Numbered from the stretch's first letter, positions 10,653 to 21,920 are shown. The stretch is 64,000 nt of DNA from Enterobacter hormaechei ATCC 49162 (GCF_001875655.1 NZ_MKEQ01000001.1:1054001-1118000), one strand, 5' to 3'. Notes: a model not told the origin generated them from the letters alone. Made by a program: numbers and translations.

Positions 10653-11027
10653 TTACAAATAAAGATAAAGTCTCACCTTATGTGCACCCAGATAGCTGGC
10701 GCTGCCGTAAAGCGTAACCGACGATCTTGCCGGGATCGTCACGCTGCGCGGCGCCTCAAGCGGGTGCATCTCAAGACCTCTCACGTCATACCAGTAGAAG
10801 CGATAATGCACCGTCACTGGCTCTTGCCTTTCGTTATAGAGCGTAGAGGAGGCAGAAGACTGAATTTCGCTTATGGTCAGCGAAGGCTTCTCCGCCGTGA
10901 TGCCCGCAGCAAGTACTGAGGACTCCATCACCAGCGTCTGTTCCTCACTGACCGGGATGGCGGGACGCGCGCTGCACCCAACCATGACCAGCGTTACGAT
11001 CAGCGCTGCAATACGCCCAATAAACAT
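10653..11027 (-). CDS. ycfL: Putative lipoprotein YcfL
   Basis: A 124-residue predicted lipoprotein of the DUF1425 family, function unknown. The hydrophobic leader ends in VMVGC (Cys18 as lipid-attachment site). The mature part carries the well-conserved LYNERQEPVTVHYRFYWYD and ends RLYLYL. The ATG at 11027 is one base after the hinT stop, and the length agrees with E. coli (about 125 residues). The frame is open 29 codons further into hinT, but that extension is hinT sequence in another frame. It lies directly upstream of lpoB, ten bases apart, which hints at an envelope role. Confidence 0.9.
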   Translation of the reverse strand: MFIGRIAALIVTLVMVGCSARPAIPVSEEQTLVMESSVLAAGITAEKPSLTISEIQSSASSTLYNERQEPVTVHYRFYWYDVRGLEMHPLEAPRSVTIPARSSVTLYGSASYLGAHKVRLYLYL

Positions 11028-11028
11028 A

Positions 11029-11388
11029 TTAAAGACCTTTATGTGCCAGCATCGGTCCCAGTGGACGTCCACCCAGCAGATGCATATGAATATGATAGAC
11101 TTCCTGCCCGCCATGGCGATTACAGTTCATGATCAGACGGTATCCGTCTTCAGCAATCCCTTCCTGCTCGGCGATTTTCGCGGCCACCGTAAGCATACGG
11201 CCTAGCGCCACTTCATGCTCGGTTTTAACGTCATTGACGGTCGGGATCAGAATATTGGGAATAATAAGGATGTGCGTCGGCGCCTGGGGAGAAATGTCGC
11301 GGAAAGCCGTGACCAGTTCATCCTGATAGACAATATCCGACGGAATTTCGCGGCGGATAATTTTACTGAAAATCGTTTCTTCAGCCAT
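11029..11388 (-). CDS. hinT: Purine nucleoside phosphoramidase HinT
   Basis: HIT-family hydrolase that cleaves AMP-lysine and other purine phosphoramidates. The 119-residue protein has the histidine-triad signature HIHMHLLGG near residues 99-107, whose middle His is the nucleophile, and an N-terminal helix [18 protein letters not shown] typical of the family. AAGGAAAAGG lies before the ATG. It is the promoter-proximal gene of the leftward hinT-ycfL-lpoB-thiK-nagZ-ycfP operon, with the same order as in E. coli. Confidence 0.97.
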   Translation of the reverse strand: MAEETIFSKIIRREIPSDIVYQDELVTAFRDISPQAPTHILIIPNILIPTVNDVKTEHEVALGRMLTVAAKIAEQEGIAEDGYRLIMNCNRHGGQEVYHIHMHLLGGRPLGPMLAHKGL

Positions 11389-11741
11389 GACCTTTTCCTT
11401 TTAAGTTTAATCTGGCGTCGTGCGTCCGTTGTTAACACACATTGACTGTTTTACTGTGTGACACAAGACAAGAGTATGAGCGAGTTTCTCCTGTCCTTTC
11501 AACCTTCTCCCGTGATTTCTTTCCTGATTGGCCCCCATCTGGCTGAAGAGGCATCGCTTTAGGACATTTCTTTTCTGAAACCTGATTTCAGTTCATCCCG
11601 AAACATCTGTTTACAGCGGTAATCACAATGCGTATATTTCGCATTTGCATTTTCATGCGCATTTTTAACATAGAAAACGACGTCAGCCCGTGCTATCGGG
11701 ACTGTCGCGAACTACCTTCACCATTCACTAAGGGTTTGATG
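11389..11741. promoter_or_regulatory. hinT-fhuE divergent control region
   Basis: This 353-bp gap separates divergent hinT and fhuE. It holds an 11-bp palindrome TGTGT-G-ACACA (11455-11465), an inverted repeat CTGAAA-N5-TTTCAG (about 11576-11592), and a cluster of AATGCG/CGCATT motifs (11627-11663). I see no clear Fur box, although FhuE-type receptors are normally Fur-controlled. The fhuE frame is open for 38 codons upstream of the chosen start. Confidence 0.5.
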
Positions 11742-13931
11742 ATGTCTTTCATTAATCACACCAGGGATGGGCAACGTCAGCCTGCCGCAACACCTTCGTT
11801 GCTGGCCGCCTGCATTGCTATGGCATTGACGCCAACCACCGCTTTCGCTGCCTCTACAACCGAAGATACCGTTGTCGTTGATGGCGGTTTTGACAACACA
11901 CAGGATCTGTCTGCCAGCCAGGATCAGGATTACAGCGTAAAAACCACCACCACCGGCACTAAACTGCTGCTGGTCCCTCGCGATATTCCGCAGTCCGTCA
12001 GCGTTATCAGCCAGCAGCGTATGGCTGACCAGAATCTGCAATCCATCGGACAGGTGCTGACGAACACCACGGGCATTACGGCGCAGGTGCAGGACAGCGA
12101 CCGTACCGTGTTCTACTCACGTGGGTTTTTCGTCAGCAACTACGCCTACGACGACCTGCCGACGTCTATCAGTGAAGTGTGGAACTTTGGTGATACCGCC
12201 GCCGATACCGCGATTTATGACCGTATTGAAGTGGTCCGCGGTGCCACCGGCCTGATGTCCGGCACGGGCAACCCGGCGGCATACGTTAATATGGTGCGTA
12301 AGCATGCGGACAGCCCGGAATTTAAAGGTAACGTCTCCGCCAGCTACGGCAGCTGGGACAAGCAGCGCTACGTGCTGGATCTCCAGGCGCCGCTGGTAGA
12401 GTCAGGTAAGGTACGGGGCCGTCTGATCACCGGTTATCAGGACAACGACAGCTTCGTGGATAACTACCACTACCGGAAGAAATTCCTCTACGGCGTGATG
12501 GACGCGGATGTCACCGACAGCACGACCCTCTCGGTAGGGTATGAGTATCAGGAAAGCCATACCGCCGACCCGACATGGGGCGGACTGCCGACCTGGTACA
12601 GCGACGGAAGTAAGACCCACTACAATCGCAGCCAGACCGTCGCACCTGACTGGGCTTATTCAGATAAAGACAGCACCCGCATCTTCGCAAACCTGACTCA
12701 GCGTTTCGATAATGGCTGGGAAGCGCACATCAACGGCATGCATGCTGAAACCAACTTCGACTCCAAACTGATGTATATGTCCGGCTACCCGGATAAAGAG
12801 ACCGGCGCGGGTCTGGTGGGTTATGGCGGCTGGAACCGCGGGGAACGTAAACAGGATGCGGTTGACGCCTTCCTGCGCGGCGGCTTCGATCTTTTTGGCC
12901 GTCAGCACGAAATGATGTTCGGCGGCAGCTTCAGCCGTCAGCGTAACCATTACGACAACTCCATGCCGGATGCGGTATACGGCATGGTTGATGTCGGCAA
13001 CTTTAAGAACTGGAGCGGGAACATTGCCGATCCGCAGTGGACGCTGTGGAAACTCTACAGCAAGGATGATATTCGTCAGTCTTCAGCCTATTCCTCTGCG
13101 CGTTTCTCGCTGGCCGATCCGCTGCACCTGATCCTGGGCGCGCGCTACACCCAATACAACATTCGCTATAACCCGGCAGGATCGCCGAATACCCGTCTGG
13201 AAAGCACTAAAGATGACGTCACGCCGTACGCAGGCCTGGTGTATGACATCAATGAGGACTGGTCGACCTACGTCAGCTATACCTCCATCTTCCAGCCGCA
13301 GGATAAGCGCGATGCCAGCGGACGTTATCTCGACCCGACCACGGGCAAAAGCTACGAAGCCGGGGTGAAGGCAGACTGGTTTAATACCCGCCTCACTACC
13401 TCGCTGGCAATTTTCCGCATTGAGCAGGATAACGTCGCCAGCAACACCTATACCTACATGCCGAGCGGTGAGTCGATCTATGAATCGCTGGACGGCGTGG
13501 TCAGCAAAGGGGTTGAGTTTGAGCTAAACGGTGCGCTTACCGATAACTGGCAACTGACCTTCGGCGCGACGCGTTACATTGCAGAAGATAAGAATGGCAA
13601 CGCCGTCAGCTCCGATCAGCCGCGTACGACCATGAAGCTGTTCACCCGTTATCAATTGCCAATGCTGCCGGAACTGACCGTGGGCGGTGGCGTCAACTGG
13701 CAAAACAAAGTGTGGACGGACGTGGAAGGCGGCCCGGCAGGACGCTCCCGCGCAGAGCAAGGCAGCTATGGGCTGGTGAACCTGTTCAGCCGTTATCAGG
13801 TCACCAAAGACTTTGCTGTTCAGGCTAACGTCAACAACCTGTTCGACAAAGAGTATTACGACTACGTCGGATCTTATGTGGTGTATGGCGCGCCGCTGAA
13901 CGTCTCGGTGAGCGCAAGCTACGATTTCTGA
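11742..13931 (+). CDS. fhuE: TonB-dependent coprogen/rhodotorulic acid receptor FhuE
   Basis: Outer-membrane receptor importing ferric hydroxamate siderophores with TonB-ExbBD energy. At 729 residues it has exactly the length of E. coli FhuE. A signal peptide ends near TTAFA. A TonB-box-like EDTVVVDG follows. The plug domain contains RDIPQSVSVISQQRM and ERVRGATGLMSGTGNP-type sequence (here IEVVRGATGLM). The 22-strand barrel includes LADPLHLILGARY and YTSIFQPQ and ends in a terminal Phe (SASYDF). AAGGG lies seven bases before ATG 11742; an adjacent ATG at 11739 is also possible. Divergence from E. coli in the loops could alter ligand preference. Confidence 0.92.
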   Translation: MSFINHTRDGQRQPAATPSLLAACIAMALTPTTAFAASTTEDTVVVDGGFDNTQDLSASQDQDYSVKTTTTGTKLLLVPRDIPQSVSVISQQRMADQNLQSIGQVLTNTTGITAQVQDSDRTVFYSRGFFVSNYAYDDLPTSISEVWNFGDTAADTAIYDRIEVVRGATGLMSGTGNPAAYVNMVRKHADSPEFKGNVSASYGSWDKQRYVLDLQAPLVESGKVRGRLITGYQDNDSFVDNYHYRKKFLYGVMDADVTDSTTLSVGYEYQESHTADPTWGGLPTWYSDGSKTHYNRSQTVAPDWAYSDKDSTRIFANLTQRFDNGWEAHINGMHAETNFDSKLMYMSGYPDKETGAGLVGYGGWNRGERKQDAVDAFLRGGFDLFGRQHEMMFGGSFSRQRNHYDNSMPDAVYGMVDVGNFKNWSGNIADPQWTLWKLYSKDDIRQSSAYSSARFSLADPLHLILGARYTQYNIRYNPAGSPNTRLESTKDDVTPYAGLVYDINEDWSTYVSYTSIFQPQDKRDASGRYLDPTTGKSYEAGVKADWFNTRLTTSLAIFRIEQDNVASNTYTYMPSGESIYESLDGVVSKGVEFELNGALTDNWQLTFGATRYIAEDKNGNAVSSDQPRTTMKLFTRYQLPMLPELTVGGGVNWQNKVWTDVEGGPAGRSRAEQGSYGLVNLFSRYQVTKDFAVQANVNNLFDKEYYDYVGSYVVYGAPLNVSVSASYDF

Positions 13932-13940
13932 GTGACAGAA

Positions 13941-14010
13941 GCCCGGTGGCGCTGCGCTTACCGGGCCTACCCATCACGTAGGGCGGGTAAGGCGCAGCCG
14001 CCACCCGGCA
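13941..14010. repeat. REP pair (BIME) between fhuE and ptsG
   Basis: Two oppositely oriented REP-type palindromes: GCCCGGTGGCGC...TACCGGGCCTAC at 13941-13970 and its inverted counterpart GTAGGGCGGGTAAGGC...CCACCCGGC at 13979-14009. Conserved GGCCTAC/GTAGG edges identify the enterobacterial REP family. They lie between converging genes, the usual setting. Confidence 0.9.
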
Positions 14011-14027
14011 CCACAAACCGCAGTAAT

Positions 14028-14053
14028 AAAAAAGGCAGCCATTCGGCTGCCTT
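14028..14053 (-). terminator. Terminator of ptsG
   Basis: The 9-bp stem AAGGCAGCC / GGCTGCCTT with an ATTC loop is flanked by A's on the left, giving a T-run on the minus strand. It lies 19 bases past the ptsG stop. Confidence 0.92.
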
Positions 14054-14072
14054 AGTCTCCCCAGGTCACAGC

Positions 14073-15506
14073 TTAGTTGTTGCGGATGTACTCATCCATT
14101 TCGGTTTTCAGGTTATCGGATTTGGTTCCGAAGATTGCCTGAACACCAGAACCTGCAACAACGACGCCCGCTGCGCCCAGTTTTTTCAGACCCGGCTGGT
14201 CTACTTTCGCCACGTCGGCAACGCTCACACGCAGACGAGTGATACACGCGTCCAGGTTAGTGATGTTTTCTTTACCGCCGAAGGCAGCGACCAGAGCAGG
14301 TGCCATTTCGCTGGTCACACCGGCTTTGCTGTCTTCAGTTGCATCTTCACGACCTGGAGTTTTCAGGTCCAGTGCTTTGATCAGCACGCGGAAGACGGTG
14401 TAGTACACCACTGCGTAGCCCGCACCCACGATTGGGAACAGCCACAGCTTGCTGCTGTTACCGGACAGAACGATAAAGTCGATCAGGCCGTGAGAGAAGG
14501 ACGTACCGTCACGCATACCCAGCAGAATACAGATTGGGAATGCCAGACCTGCCAGTACCGCGTGGATGATGTACAGGATCGGCGCAACGAACATGAAGGA
14601 GAACTCGATCGGCTCGGTGATACCGGTCAGGAACGAGGTCAGCGCTGCGGAGATCATGATACCGCCCACTTTTGCACGGTTCTCTGGTTTAGCAGAGTGC
14701 CAGATAGCAATTGCAGCGGCTGGCAGACCGTACATTTTGAACAGGAAGCCACCAGACAGTTTACCTGCCGTTGGGTCGCCTGCCATGTAGCGAGGAATAT
14801 CACCGTGGAACACCTGACCTGCTGCGTTGGTGTATTCACCAATCTGCATCTGGAATGGAACGTTCCAGATGTGGTGCAGACCAAATGGTACCAGGCAGCG
14901 CTCAATGAAGCCGTAGATACCGAACGCCACAACCGGGTTCTGGTAAGCTGCCCACTGAGAGAAGGTCTGGATTGCCGTACCGATTGGTGGCCAGATGAAG
15001 GACAGGACTACACCGGTGAAAATCGCGGCCAGACCAGAAATGATCGGCACAAAACGTTTACCCGCGAAGAAGCCCAGATACTCAGGCAGCTTGATGCGAT
15101 AAAAGCGGTTAAACATGTACGCTGCAATCGCACCGGAGATAATACCACCGAGAACACCGGTGTCCGCCAGGTGCTTAGCGGCAATCTCTTCAGCAGGTAA
15201 ATGCAGTACCAGTGGCGCAACCACAGCCATGGTTTTCACCATGATGCCGTAAGCAACAACGGACGCCAGAGCGGATACACCGTCGTTATTGGTGAAGCCC
15301 AGAGCAACACCGATAGCGAAGATCAGCGGCATGTTAGCAAAAACAGAACCGCCTGCTTCGGCCATCACGTGGGAAACTACGGCTGGCAGCCAGCTGAAGT
15401 TTGCAGAACCGACACCCAGCAGGATACCTGCGATAGGCAGTACGGATACTGGCAGCATCAGCGATTTACCGACCTTTTGCAGGTTAGCAAATGCATTCTT
15501 AAACAT
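14073..15506 (-). CDS. ptsG: Glucose-specific PTS enzyme IICB
   Basis: Inner-membrane permease that imports glucose and phosphorylates it to glucose 6-phosphate. At 477 residues it is the E. coli length. The EIIC domain (about 1-385) has multiple membrane segments and the substrate-site motif [10 protein letters not shown] near residue 295. After a polar linker (GREDATEDS), the EIIB domain (about 400-477) carries [10 protein letters not shown], whose Cys421 accepts phosphate from EIIA-Glc. The 5' leader retains the SgrS pairing sequence, and the promoter region has Mlc and CRP sites, so transcriptional and sRNA control both look intact. Confidence 0.99.
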   Translation of the reverse strand: MFKNAFANLQKVGKSLMLPVSVLPIAGILLGVGSANFSWLPAVVSHVMAEAGGSVFANMPLIFAIGVALGFTNNDGVSALASVVAYGIMVKTMAVVAPLVLHLPAEEIAAKHLADTGVLGGIISGAIAAYMFNRFYRIKLPEYLGFFAGKRFVPIISGLAAIFTGVVLSFIWPPIGTAIQTFSQWAAYQNPVVAFGIYGFIERCLVPFGLHHIWNVPFQMQIGEYTNAAGQVFHGDIPRYMAGDPTAGKLSGGFLFKMYGLPAAAIAIWHSAKPENRAKVGGIMISAALTSFLTGITEPIEFSFMFVAPILYIIHAVLAGLAFPICILLGMRDGTSFSHGLIDFIVLSGNSSKLWLFPIVGAGYAVVYYTVFRVLIKALDLKTPGREDATEDSKAGVTSEMAPALVAAFGGKENITNLDACITRLRVSVADVAKVDQPGLKKLGAAGVVVAGSGVQAIFGTKSDNLKTEMDEYIRNN

Positions 15507-15510
15507 AATT

Positions 15511-15530
15511 GAGAGTGCTCCTGAGTATTT
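15511..15530 (-). promoter_or_regulatory. ptsG ribosome-binding site with SgrS pairing region
   Basis: On the minus strand the leader reads AATACTCAG directly followed by the Shine-Dalgarno GGAGC and then the ATG. AATACTCAG is complementary to the CTGAGTATT core of the SgrS small RNA known from E. coli, so glucose-phosphate-stress silencing is probably conserved. sgrS itself is not in the window. Confidence 0.7.
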
Positions 15531-15602
15531 GTGCTTTTTTTACGCTTTCACGCATTGGCCCGGGGGGAGTACCGCGCCGTGGACAGGACATCTAAGCGCC
15601 CT

Positions 15603-15627
15603 TTATTTATTACACAGAGTAAAATAA
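15603..15627. promoter_or_regulatory. Mlc operator at the ptsG promoter
   Basis: The minus strand reads TTATTTTACTC then TGTGTAATAAATAA, essentially identical to the Mlc operator overlapping ptsG P1 in E. coli. The -10 hexamer TACTCT lies inside it, so Mlc binding would block RNA polymerase. Confidence 0.85.
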
Positions 15628-15642
15628 TTCCCTCTGAGTTTG

Positions 15643-15658
15643 TTTGACGGCTATCACG
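15643..15658. promoter_or_regulatory. CRP site upstream of ptsG P1
   Basis: On the minus strand CGTGA-TAGCCG-TCAAA resembles TGTGA-N6-TCACA and lies just upstream of the Mlc operator, matching the activating CRP site of E. coli ptsG. Confidence 0.65.
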
Positions 15659-15730
15659 TTTCAGTTCAAGACGGTCAAAAAACTTGCAGATATTTACATA
15701 AAGCATGTCTGGATGTGTCTAAAAACGCCA

Positions 15731-15754
15731 TCACCGCCCCAAATGAGGCGGTGA
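15731..15754 (-). terminator. Hairpin after tatD (operon end)
   Basis: TCACCGCC / GGCGGTGA form an 8-bp stem with an 8-base loop, 50 bases past the tatD stop. On the minus strand it is followed by ATGGCGTTTTTAG, so the T-run is offset by a few bases. Confidence 0.55.
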
Positions 15755-15803
15755 ACTTTACTCGTTTTACTTATTAATTACGAGCCTAAAAATAACAGGT
15801 GTA

Positions 15804-16598
15804 TCAGACAGATTGCAGGCGGGCGGGGTCGATATGGAACAGGCTGGCGAAGTTTTCCGTTGTCACGCGAGCCAGCTCTTCAATACTGACACCTTTCAGA
15901 ACGGCCATATACTCAGCGACATCCCGGGTCATCGCTGGCTGGTTCTCTTTACCACGATGAGGCACCGGCGCCAGGTACGGGGAATCGGTTTCCACCAGAA
16001 TACGATCCAGCGGAACATAACGCGCCGCATCACGCAGTTGCTCAGCATTGCGGAACGTGACGATCCCCGAAAACGAGATATAAAAGCCTAAATCAAGCAG
16101 CTTACCCGCCGTTTCTCTGTCTTCTGTGAAACAGTGTAGTACGCCACCGCAATCCGTCACCTTTTCTTCCCGCAGGATCGCCAGCGTGTCGGCGCGGGCA
16201 TCGCGGGTATGAACGATAACCGGCTTATTCAGTTCACGGCCAATACGGATGTGGTTGCGGAAGGATTCCTGCTGGCGAGGTTTTGTTTCCGGGGTGTAAA
16301 AATAGTCGAGACCGGTCTCACCCATCGCCACAACGCCCTCTTCTGCGGCAAGGCGACGTAAGTCCTCAACGTCATACTCCTCGTCCTGATTCAGCGGATG
16401 TACGCCACAGGAGAAAACGACATTATCGCGCTCGCCAACCAGTTCACGCATGGAGCGATAACCCGGCAGCGTGGTCGCCACAGCCAGGCAAAATTTCACA
16501 TCACGCGCGGCGGCTTTCGCCAGCACGTCGTCCACATTTTTATGCAGGGATTGATAATCCAGGCCATCAAGATGGCAGTGTGAGTCGACTAAAAACAT
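15804..16598 (-). CDS. ycfH: TatD-family metal-dependent hydrolase YcfH
   Basis: A 264-residue metallohydrolase of the TatD deoxyribonuclease family (amidohydrolase-type TIM barrel). Family members act as DNA exonucleases or D-aminoacyl-tRNA-type hydrolases; the substrate of this paralogue is not established. Metal ligands are visible: DSHCHLD (residues 5-11), GETGLDYF (about 92-99), IVHTRDA (about 127-133), LHCFTED (about 152-158) and ETDSPYLAP (about 202-210). It lies ten bases after holB at the end of the long fab-to-holB run, as in E. coli. Confidence 0.94.
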   Translation of the reverse strand: MFLVDSHCHLDGLDYQSLHKNVDDVLAKAAARDVKFCLAVATTLPGYRSMRELVGERDNVVFSCGVHPLNQDEEYDVEDLRRLAAEEGVVAMGETGLDYFYTPETKPRQQESFRNHIRIGRELNKPVIVHTRDARADTLAILREEKVTDCGGVLHCFTEDRETAGKLLDLGFYISFSGIVTFRNAEQLRDAARYVPLDRILVETDSPYLAPVPHRGKENQPAMTRDVAEYMAVLKGVSIEELARVTTENFASLFHIDPARLQSV

Positions 16599-16608
16599 AA
16601 TGTCTCTC

Positions 16609-17613
16609 TCAGAGGTGGGAAACCGGTGGTATTACACCCGGTTGCAGGTAGTGTTCGATACGCAGTAACTGGTCGGTCAGTAAAAGCTCACGATTAAGAC
16701 CGGTCACTGTCAAAAGTTGTTCACGACTCTGGCAGATATCATGAAGGATAGCGAGCAGCGACTGCCCTGACAGGCGATTCGCCAGCGTGGTGACCAGCGT
16801 CCACACGTCAGGGTTAGTCAGAAGGGTAGCCCCTTGCTGGATCTTGAGCGCATCCAGCAGCAGCGCAGCCAGCCAGTGGAGCCGTTCCGCAGCCTGATCG
16901 CTGTTCAGCGCTGGCAGTACGCTAAGCCAGTCGTGGCTGTCGAGGGCGGATTCAACCGCACGACAAAGCGTTTCACGCTGGGACCATACCTCCGGCTGCA
17001 ATAAGGCCAGTGCAGCCGCAGGCGCGCCGCTGCACAGGCGTAACGCCGAGCGCGCCGCATCTTGTGACACCGTCACTTCTCGCTCAAGCCAGGCGAGCGC
17101 CCAGGACTCCTGGGGTACAGCGAGGTGGTGAAGACGGCAGCGACTGCGTAGCGTCGCCAGCAAGCGTTCCGGCTCTCGGCAGGAGAGGAAAAACCAGGTA
17201 TTCTCTGGCGGCTCTTCCAGGGTTTTTAACAGGGCGTTGGCGGCCGCTTCCGTGAGCAGCGCGGCGTCTTTCAGCCACACCACTTTCGCCCCGCCCAGAC
17301 GCGCATATTCGTACAGTTTCTCACTGACCTCACGCACCGCGTCAATACCGAGCGTATTTTTGCCCTTCTCCGGTTCGAGGGTGTAATAGTCAGGATGCGT
17401 ACCCGCCTGCATGAGCTGGCAACCCCTGCACTTACCGCAGCTTTTATGCCCTTCCGGCTGCTGGCACATCAGAAAGCGGGTGATGGCGTAAATCAGCGCA
17501 TCATCCCCCATTCCCGGCAGCGCCTGGATCAGTAACGCATGATGCCCCCGACCAACCTGATAGCTGCCGATCAGCTGTTCAAAGTGCGGGCGCAACCATG
17601 GATACCATTTCAT
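16609..17613 (-). CDS. holB: DNA polymerase III delta' subunit
   Basis: Clamp-loader subunit that helps open and load the beta sliding clamp at the replication fork. The start is ATG 17613, giving 334 residues as in E. coli; it overlaps the tmk stop by four bases (ATGA). The N-terminal AAA+ fold has a degenerate P-loop ([10 protein letters not shown]) unable to bind ATP normally, as expected for delta'. A four-Cys zinc module follows at about residues 50-65 ([10 protein letters not shown]). LLKTLEEPP and the SRC sensor motif ([10 protein letters not shown]) are present. Confidence 0.97.
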   Translation of the reverse strand: MKWYPWLRPHFEQLIGSYQVGRGHHALLIQALPGMGDDALIYAITRFLMCQQPEGHKSCGKCRGCQLMQAGTHPDYYTLEPEKGKNTLGIDAVREVSEKLYEYARLGGAKVVWLKDAALLTEAAANALLKTLEEPPENTWFFLSCREPERLLATLRSRCRLHHLAVPQESWALAWLEREVTVSQDAARSALRLCSGAPAAALALLQPEVWSQRETLCRAVESALDSHDWLSVLPALNSDQAAERLHWLAALLLDALKIQQGATLLTNPDVWTLVTTLANRLSGQSLLAILHDICQSREQLLTVTGLNRELLLTDQLLRIEHYLQPGVIPPVSHL

Positions 17614-18251
17614 GCCTGCTGCTCCTGTAGCCACTGCGTAACGGCCTGCTGAATATCACGCGTAACGTCTTCCAGGGATTGCGTCGCATCGATGGTACGA
17701 ATGGTATCGTCCTGCCCGGCCAGTTCCAGGTAACGCGCGCGGGTGCGGTTAAAGAAGTCGAAAGACTCCTGTTCAATGCGATCCAGTTCGCCGCGGGCCC
17801 GGGCACGCTTCAGGCCCACCTCAGGCGTTACGTCCAGATACAGCGTCAGGTCAGGACGGAAATCGCCCAGAACCGCGTCGCGAAGCGTAGCCAGCATGGT
17901 CTGATCGATACCCCGGCCTCCGCCCTGATACGCCTGGGTTGAGAGATCGTGGCGATCGCCAATCACCCATTTCCCTTCTGCCAGAGCGGGCGTGATCACC
18001 GTCTCCACCAGCTGAACGCGCGCCGCATAGAACATCAGCACTTCCGCTTTGTCGGTAATAACTTCATCGCCAACGGATTTGATATCCAGAACCAGGCTGC
18101 GCAGTTTTTCCGCCAGCTGCGTACCGCCCGGCTCGCGGGTGAAGACCATGTCGGCGACGCCAAGCGATTTCAGCGTATCAACCACCACGTTACGGGCGGT
18201 GGTTTTACCCGCCCCTTCGAGTCCCTCAATGACAATGTATTTACTGCGCAT
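17610..18251 (-). CDS. tmk: Thymidylate kinase
   Basis: Essential enzyme phosphorylating dTMP to dTDP. At 213 residues it equals the E. coli protein. It has the P-loop GLEGAGKTT (about residues 10-18), the [15 protein letters not shown] substrate loop, [16 protein letters not shown] (about 97-112), and the LID region with [11 protein letters not shown]. The start overlaps the mltG 3' end by 11 bases and the end overlaps holB by four, so mltG-tmk-holB look translationally coupled. Confidence 0.98.
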   Translation of the reverse strand: MRSKYIVIEGLEGAGKTTARNVVVDTLKSLGVADMVFTREPGGTQLAEKLRSLVLDIKSVGDEVITDKAEVLMFYAARVQLVETVITPALAEGKWVIGDRHDLSTQAYQGGGRGIDQTMLATLRDAVLGDFRPDLTLYLDVTPEVGLKRARARGELDRIEQESFDFFNRTRARYLELAGQDDTIRTIDATQSLEDVTRDIQQAVTQWLQEQQA

Positions 18252-19263
18252 TTTTTTCCTTAAGTGCCTTCAGATAGTCCTGAACGGAGCGATTATGGCT
18301 GGCCAGGTTGGTATTAAACGTGTGCCCCCCTTTTCCGTCAGCCACAAAATAGAGATACGGCGTTTTGGCCGGGTGCGCGGCGGCCTTCAACGATGCTTCA
18401 CTCGGCGTCGCAATCGGTCCAGGCGGCAAGCCGCTAATCACGTAGGTATTATACGCCGTTGGCGTCTCCAGATCTTTTCTGGAGATCCTGCCGTTGTAGT
18501 TTTCGCCCATGCCATAGATGACGGTAGGATCGGTTTGCAAACGCATGCCGATGCGCAGACGGTTTATAAACACCGAAGCAACCTGGTCACGTTCGGCAGC
18601 AACGGCCGTCTCTTTCTCGATGATCGAGGCCATCGTCATGAACTGGTTTTGATCTTTATACGGCAGGCCATCAGCTCGCCCTTTCCAGGCAGCTTCTACC
18701 GCCGCGACCATTTTGTTGTGCGCGCGCTTCAGAATGGCCACATCCGTCGTACCTGCCGTATACATCCACGTGTCGGGCCAGAACCAGCCTTCAACCCACT
18801 CGGGATGTTCGAATTTTAAGGCGTCTGCCACGGTCTGGTAGCGGTCATCTTTCAGCGTATGCTTGATGTACGGCGCGTCACGCAGCTGCCGGAGATAATC
18901 GCTCAGACGCATACCTTCCACAAAACGCAGCGGGAACTGGGCTTCTTTACCACTTTCCAGCAGTTGCAGCATCTCACGCACGGTCATGCCAGGGGTAAAG
19001 CGATAGGTGCCCGCCTTGAAGTGGGACAGTTCCGGCTCAATACGCAGCAGCCACTGGAAAACGCGTGGGCGGTTAATAATTTTGTCGCCATACAGCTGCT
19101 GACCAATCGCCTGCCGCCCGGTCCCCGCTTTCAGGGTAAAAATCGTCTCGTCTTTAATCAGGATTTTACTGTCCGCCAGTTGGCGAACTTTCCATACTCC
19201 CGCTCCGCCAGCAATACCCAACGCAACAATAAGGAGAAGGACAAAGCGCAACATTTTCTTCAT
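18241..19263 (-). CDS. mltG: Endolytic murein transglycosylase MltG
   Basis: Inner-membrane lytic transglycosylase thought to cleave nascent glycan strands and set their length. The 340-residue protein has one N-terminal membrane anchor (about residues 5-22, [18 protein letters not shown]), then a LysM-like subdomain and the YceG catalytic domain. The catalytic Glu lies in [17 protein letters not shown] (near residue 218). [23 protein letters not shown], near the C-terminus, is family-typical. It is separated by two bases from pabC and overlaps tmk. Confidence 0.97.
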   Translation of the reverse strand: MKKMLRFVLLLIVALGIAGGAGVWKVRQLADSKILIKDETIFTLKAGTGRQAIGQQLYGDKIINRPRVFQWLLRIEPELSHFKAGTYRFTPGMTVREMLQLLESGKEAQFPLRFVEGMRLSDYLRQLRDAPYIKHTLKDDRYQTVADALKFEHPEWVEGWFWPDTWMYTAGTTDVAILKRAHNKMVAAVEAAWKGRADGLPYKDQNQFMTMASIIEKETAVAAERDQVASVFINRLRIGMRLQTDPTVIYGMGENYNGRISRKDLETPTAYNTYVISGLPPGPIATPSEASLKAAAHPAKTPYLYFVADGKGGHTFNTNLASHNRSVQDYLKALKEKNAQ

Positions 19264-19265
19264 GA

Positions 19266-20075
19266 CTATCTGGTTTGCTCACATATCGGGGCTAAAAACT
19301 GGAACAGCTCGCGGGATGACCAGCACTTGTGGCCATAAGCGCGAACGGGCACAACGGGCATCAGCGCATTGCAGATAACGACTTCATCAGCGACCATCAG
19401 CGCCTCTTCCTTTGCGTTGACTTCGACAACGCGAAAGCCTCCGCGTGCCAGCTGATGCATACAAAACTGCCGCATAATGCCGTTGACTCCGGCCTGCTCC
19501 AGCGAAGGCGTGAACACGTCACTGCCCTTCCGCCAGAGTAAATTAGCCGCACAGCATTCCGTAATGTACCCTTCGCTGTCAAGAACCAGCGCCTCCACGG
19601 CCTCCGTCTGCTCAAGATGATTACGAATAAGCACCTGTTCAAGGCGATTAAGATGTTTTATGCCAGCGAGCATCGGGTTTCGCCCCAGACGTACCGGGCT
19701 AAGCGCCAGGACTACGCCCTCTTCACGCCAGCGCGCGTAATGGGAAGGGTAATCAGAAACGGAAAGGATCCGCGTGGGATGCAGGCAGGCAGAGCCGCTA
19801 TAGCCCCGGCCACCGCTGCCGCGGCTGATGATGACTTTCAAAACACCGCATGCTTTGCCTGACGCCAGCTGCCGCATTTCACTTTCAAGGGTGTCCCACT
19901 GCGAGAAGGGGATCAGTAATGTCTCGCAGGCTTTTCGTAAACGAAGGATATGGGCATCAGGCAGGCATACGTCACCGTTGAGAATACGCGCAGTGGTGAA
20001 ACAGCCATCGCCAAACTGGGTCGCCCTGTCGCTTGCTGGCAGCGTTTCTTGCTCAAGGCCATTAATTAAAAACAT
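19266..20075 (-). CDS. pabC: Aminodeoxychorismate lyase
   Basis: PLP-dependent fold-type IV enzyme converting 4-amino-4-deoxychorismate to p-aminobenzoate and pyruvate in folate synthesis. The 269-residue protein has [14 protein letters not shown] near the N-terminus. The PLP Lys is Lys140 within [12 protein letters not shown], and the signature [12 protein letters not shown] follows. It sits between fabF and mltG as in E. coli, after a terminator-like hairpin, so it may be expressed by read-through or from its own promoter. Confidence 0.96.
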   Translation of the reverse strand: MFLINGLEQETLPASDRATQFGDGCFTTARILNGDVCLPDAHILRLRKACETLLIPFSQWDTLESEMRQLASGKACGVLKVIISRGSGGRGYSGSACLHPTRILSVSDYPSHYARWREEGVVLALSPVRLGRNPMLAGIKHLNRLEQVLIRNHLEQTEAVEALVLDSEGYITECCAANLLWRKGSDVFTPSLEQAGVNGIMRQFCMHQLARGGFRVVEVNAKEEALMVADEVVICNALMPVVPVRAYGHKCWSSRELFQFLAPICEQTR

Positions 20076-20145
20076 GGTGGCTCCTTATGCGTGGTGGCTC
20101 AGTCTGGCAGGATGTGGGTAGCCGGACAAGGGGATTTCACCTAAT

Positions 20146-20174
20146 AAAAAAGGCCCGGCAAGCGGACCTTTTTT
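20146..20174 (-). terminator. Terminator-like hairpin after fabF
   Basis: AAAAAGGCCCG and CGGACCTTTTTTT form a stem with one wobble on the minus strand and a T-run. It lies 22 bases past the fabF stop and 70 before pabC. Confidence 0.8.
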
Positions 20175-20196
20175 TATCGTCAGCGACTAATCAGAC

Positions 20197-21495
<1,299 letters not shown>

Positions 21496-21529
21496 TCAGG
21501 CGGTCGAATGACCGCCTGGAGATGTTCAC

Positions 21530-21766
21530 TTACGCCTGGTGACCGTTGATGTAATCAATGGCAGCCTGAACGGTGGTGATTTTCTCAGCTTCTTCGTCCG
21601 GAATCTCAGTATCAAACTCTTCTTCCAGAGCCATTACCAGCTCAACGGTGTCAAGAGAATCTGCGCCCAGGTCTTCAACAAAGGAAGCGGAGTTCACAAC
21701 TTCTTCCTGCTTAACGCCCAGCTGTTCGCCGATAATTTTCTTAACGCGTTCTTCGATAGTGCTCAT
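21530..21766 (-). CDS. acpP: Acyl carrier protein
   Basis: Small acidic carrier (78 residues) holding growing acyl chains on a 4'-phosphopantetheine arm. The attachment Ser37 is in [10 protein letters not shown]. The sequence is nearly the same as E. coli AcpP, including [16 protein letters not shown] and [11 protein letters not shown]. It has its own promoter in the fabG-acpP gap and is expected to be very highly expressed. Confidence 0.99.
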   Translation of the reverse strand: MSTIEERVKKIIGEQLGVKQEEVVNSASFVEDLGADSLDTVELVMALEEEFDTEIPDEEAEKITTVQAAIDYINGHQA

Positions 21767-21813
21767 ACTCTTAAATTTCCTATCAAAACTCGCTTTCGCG
21801 ATGGTTTTCGTAG

Positions 21814-21842
21814 TGTATAAAATGTTGAAAAATTTGCAACTA
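21814..21842 (-). promoter_or_regulatory. acpP promoter
   Basis: On the minus strand TAGTTG and TATACA are separated by exactly 17 bases, about 48 bases before the acpP ATG. An AT-rich spacer (CAAATTTTTCAACATTT) lies between. Confidence 0.6.
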
Positions 21843-21920
21843 AATCCCGGCAGGTCTTACCACGATTTTACGTTATTTTGAGGCCATTTGCCCAAATAAC
21901 GCAAATATTTTCGATCGTGA

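Noticed and set aside
11635..11660. Fur box upstream of fhuE
   Set aside because: The best alignment to the 19-bp Fur consensus matched only about 10 positions, no better than expected in AT-rich DNA.
13932..15200. Long plus-strand open frame (422 codons) opposite ptsG
   Set aside because: It is the antisense of ptsG, begins in the REP region, and encodes no recognisable domain. GC-rich coding strands often leave open antisense frames.
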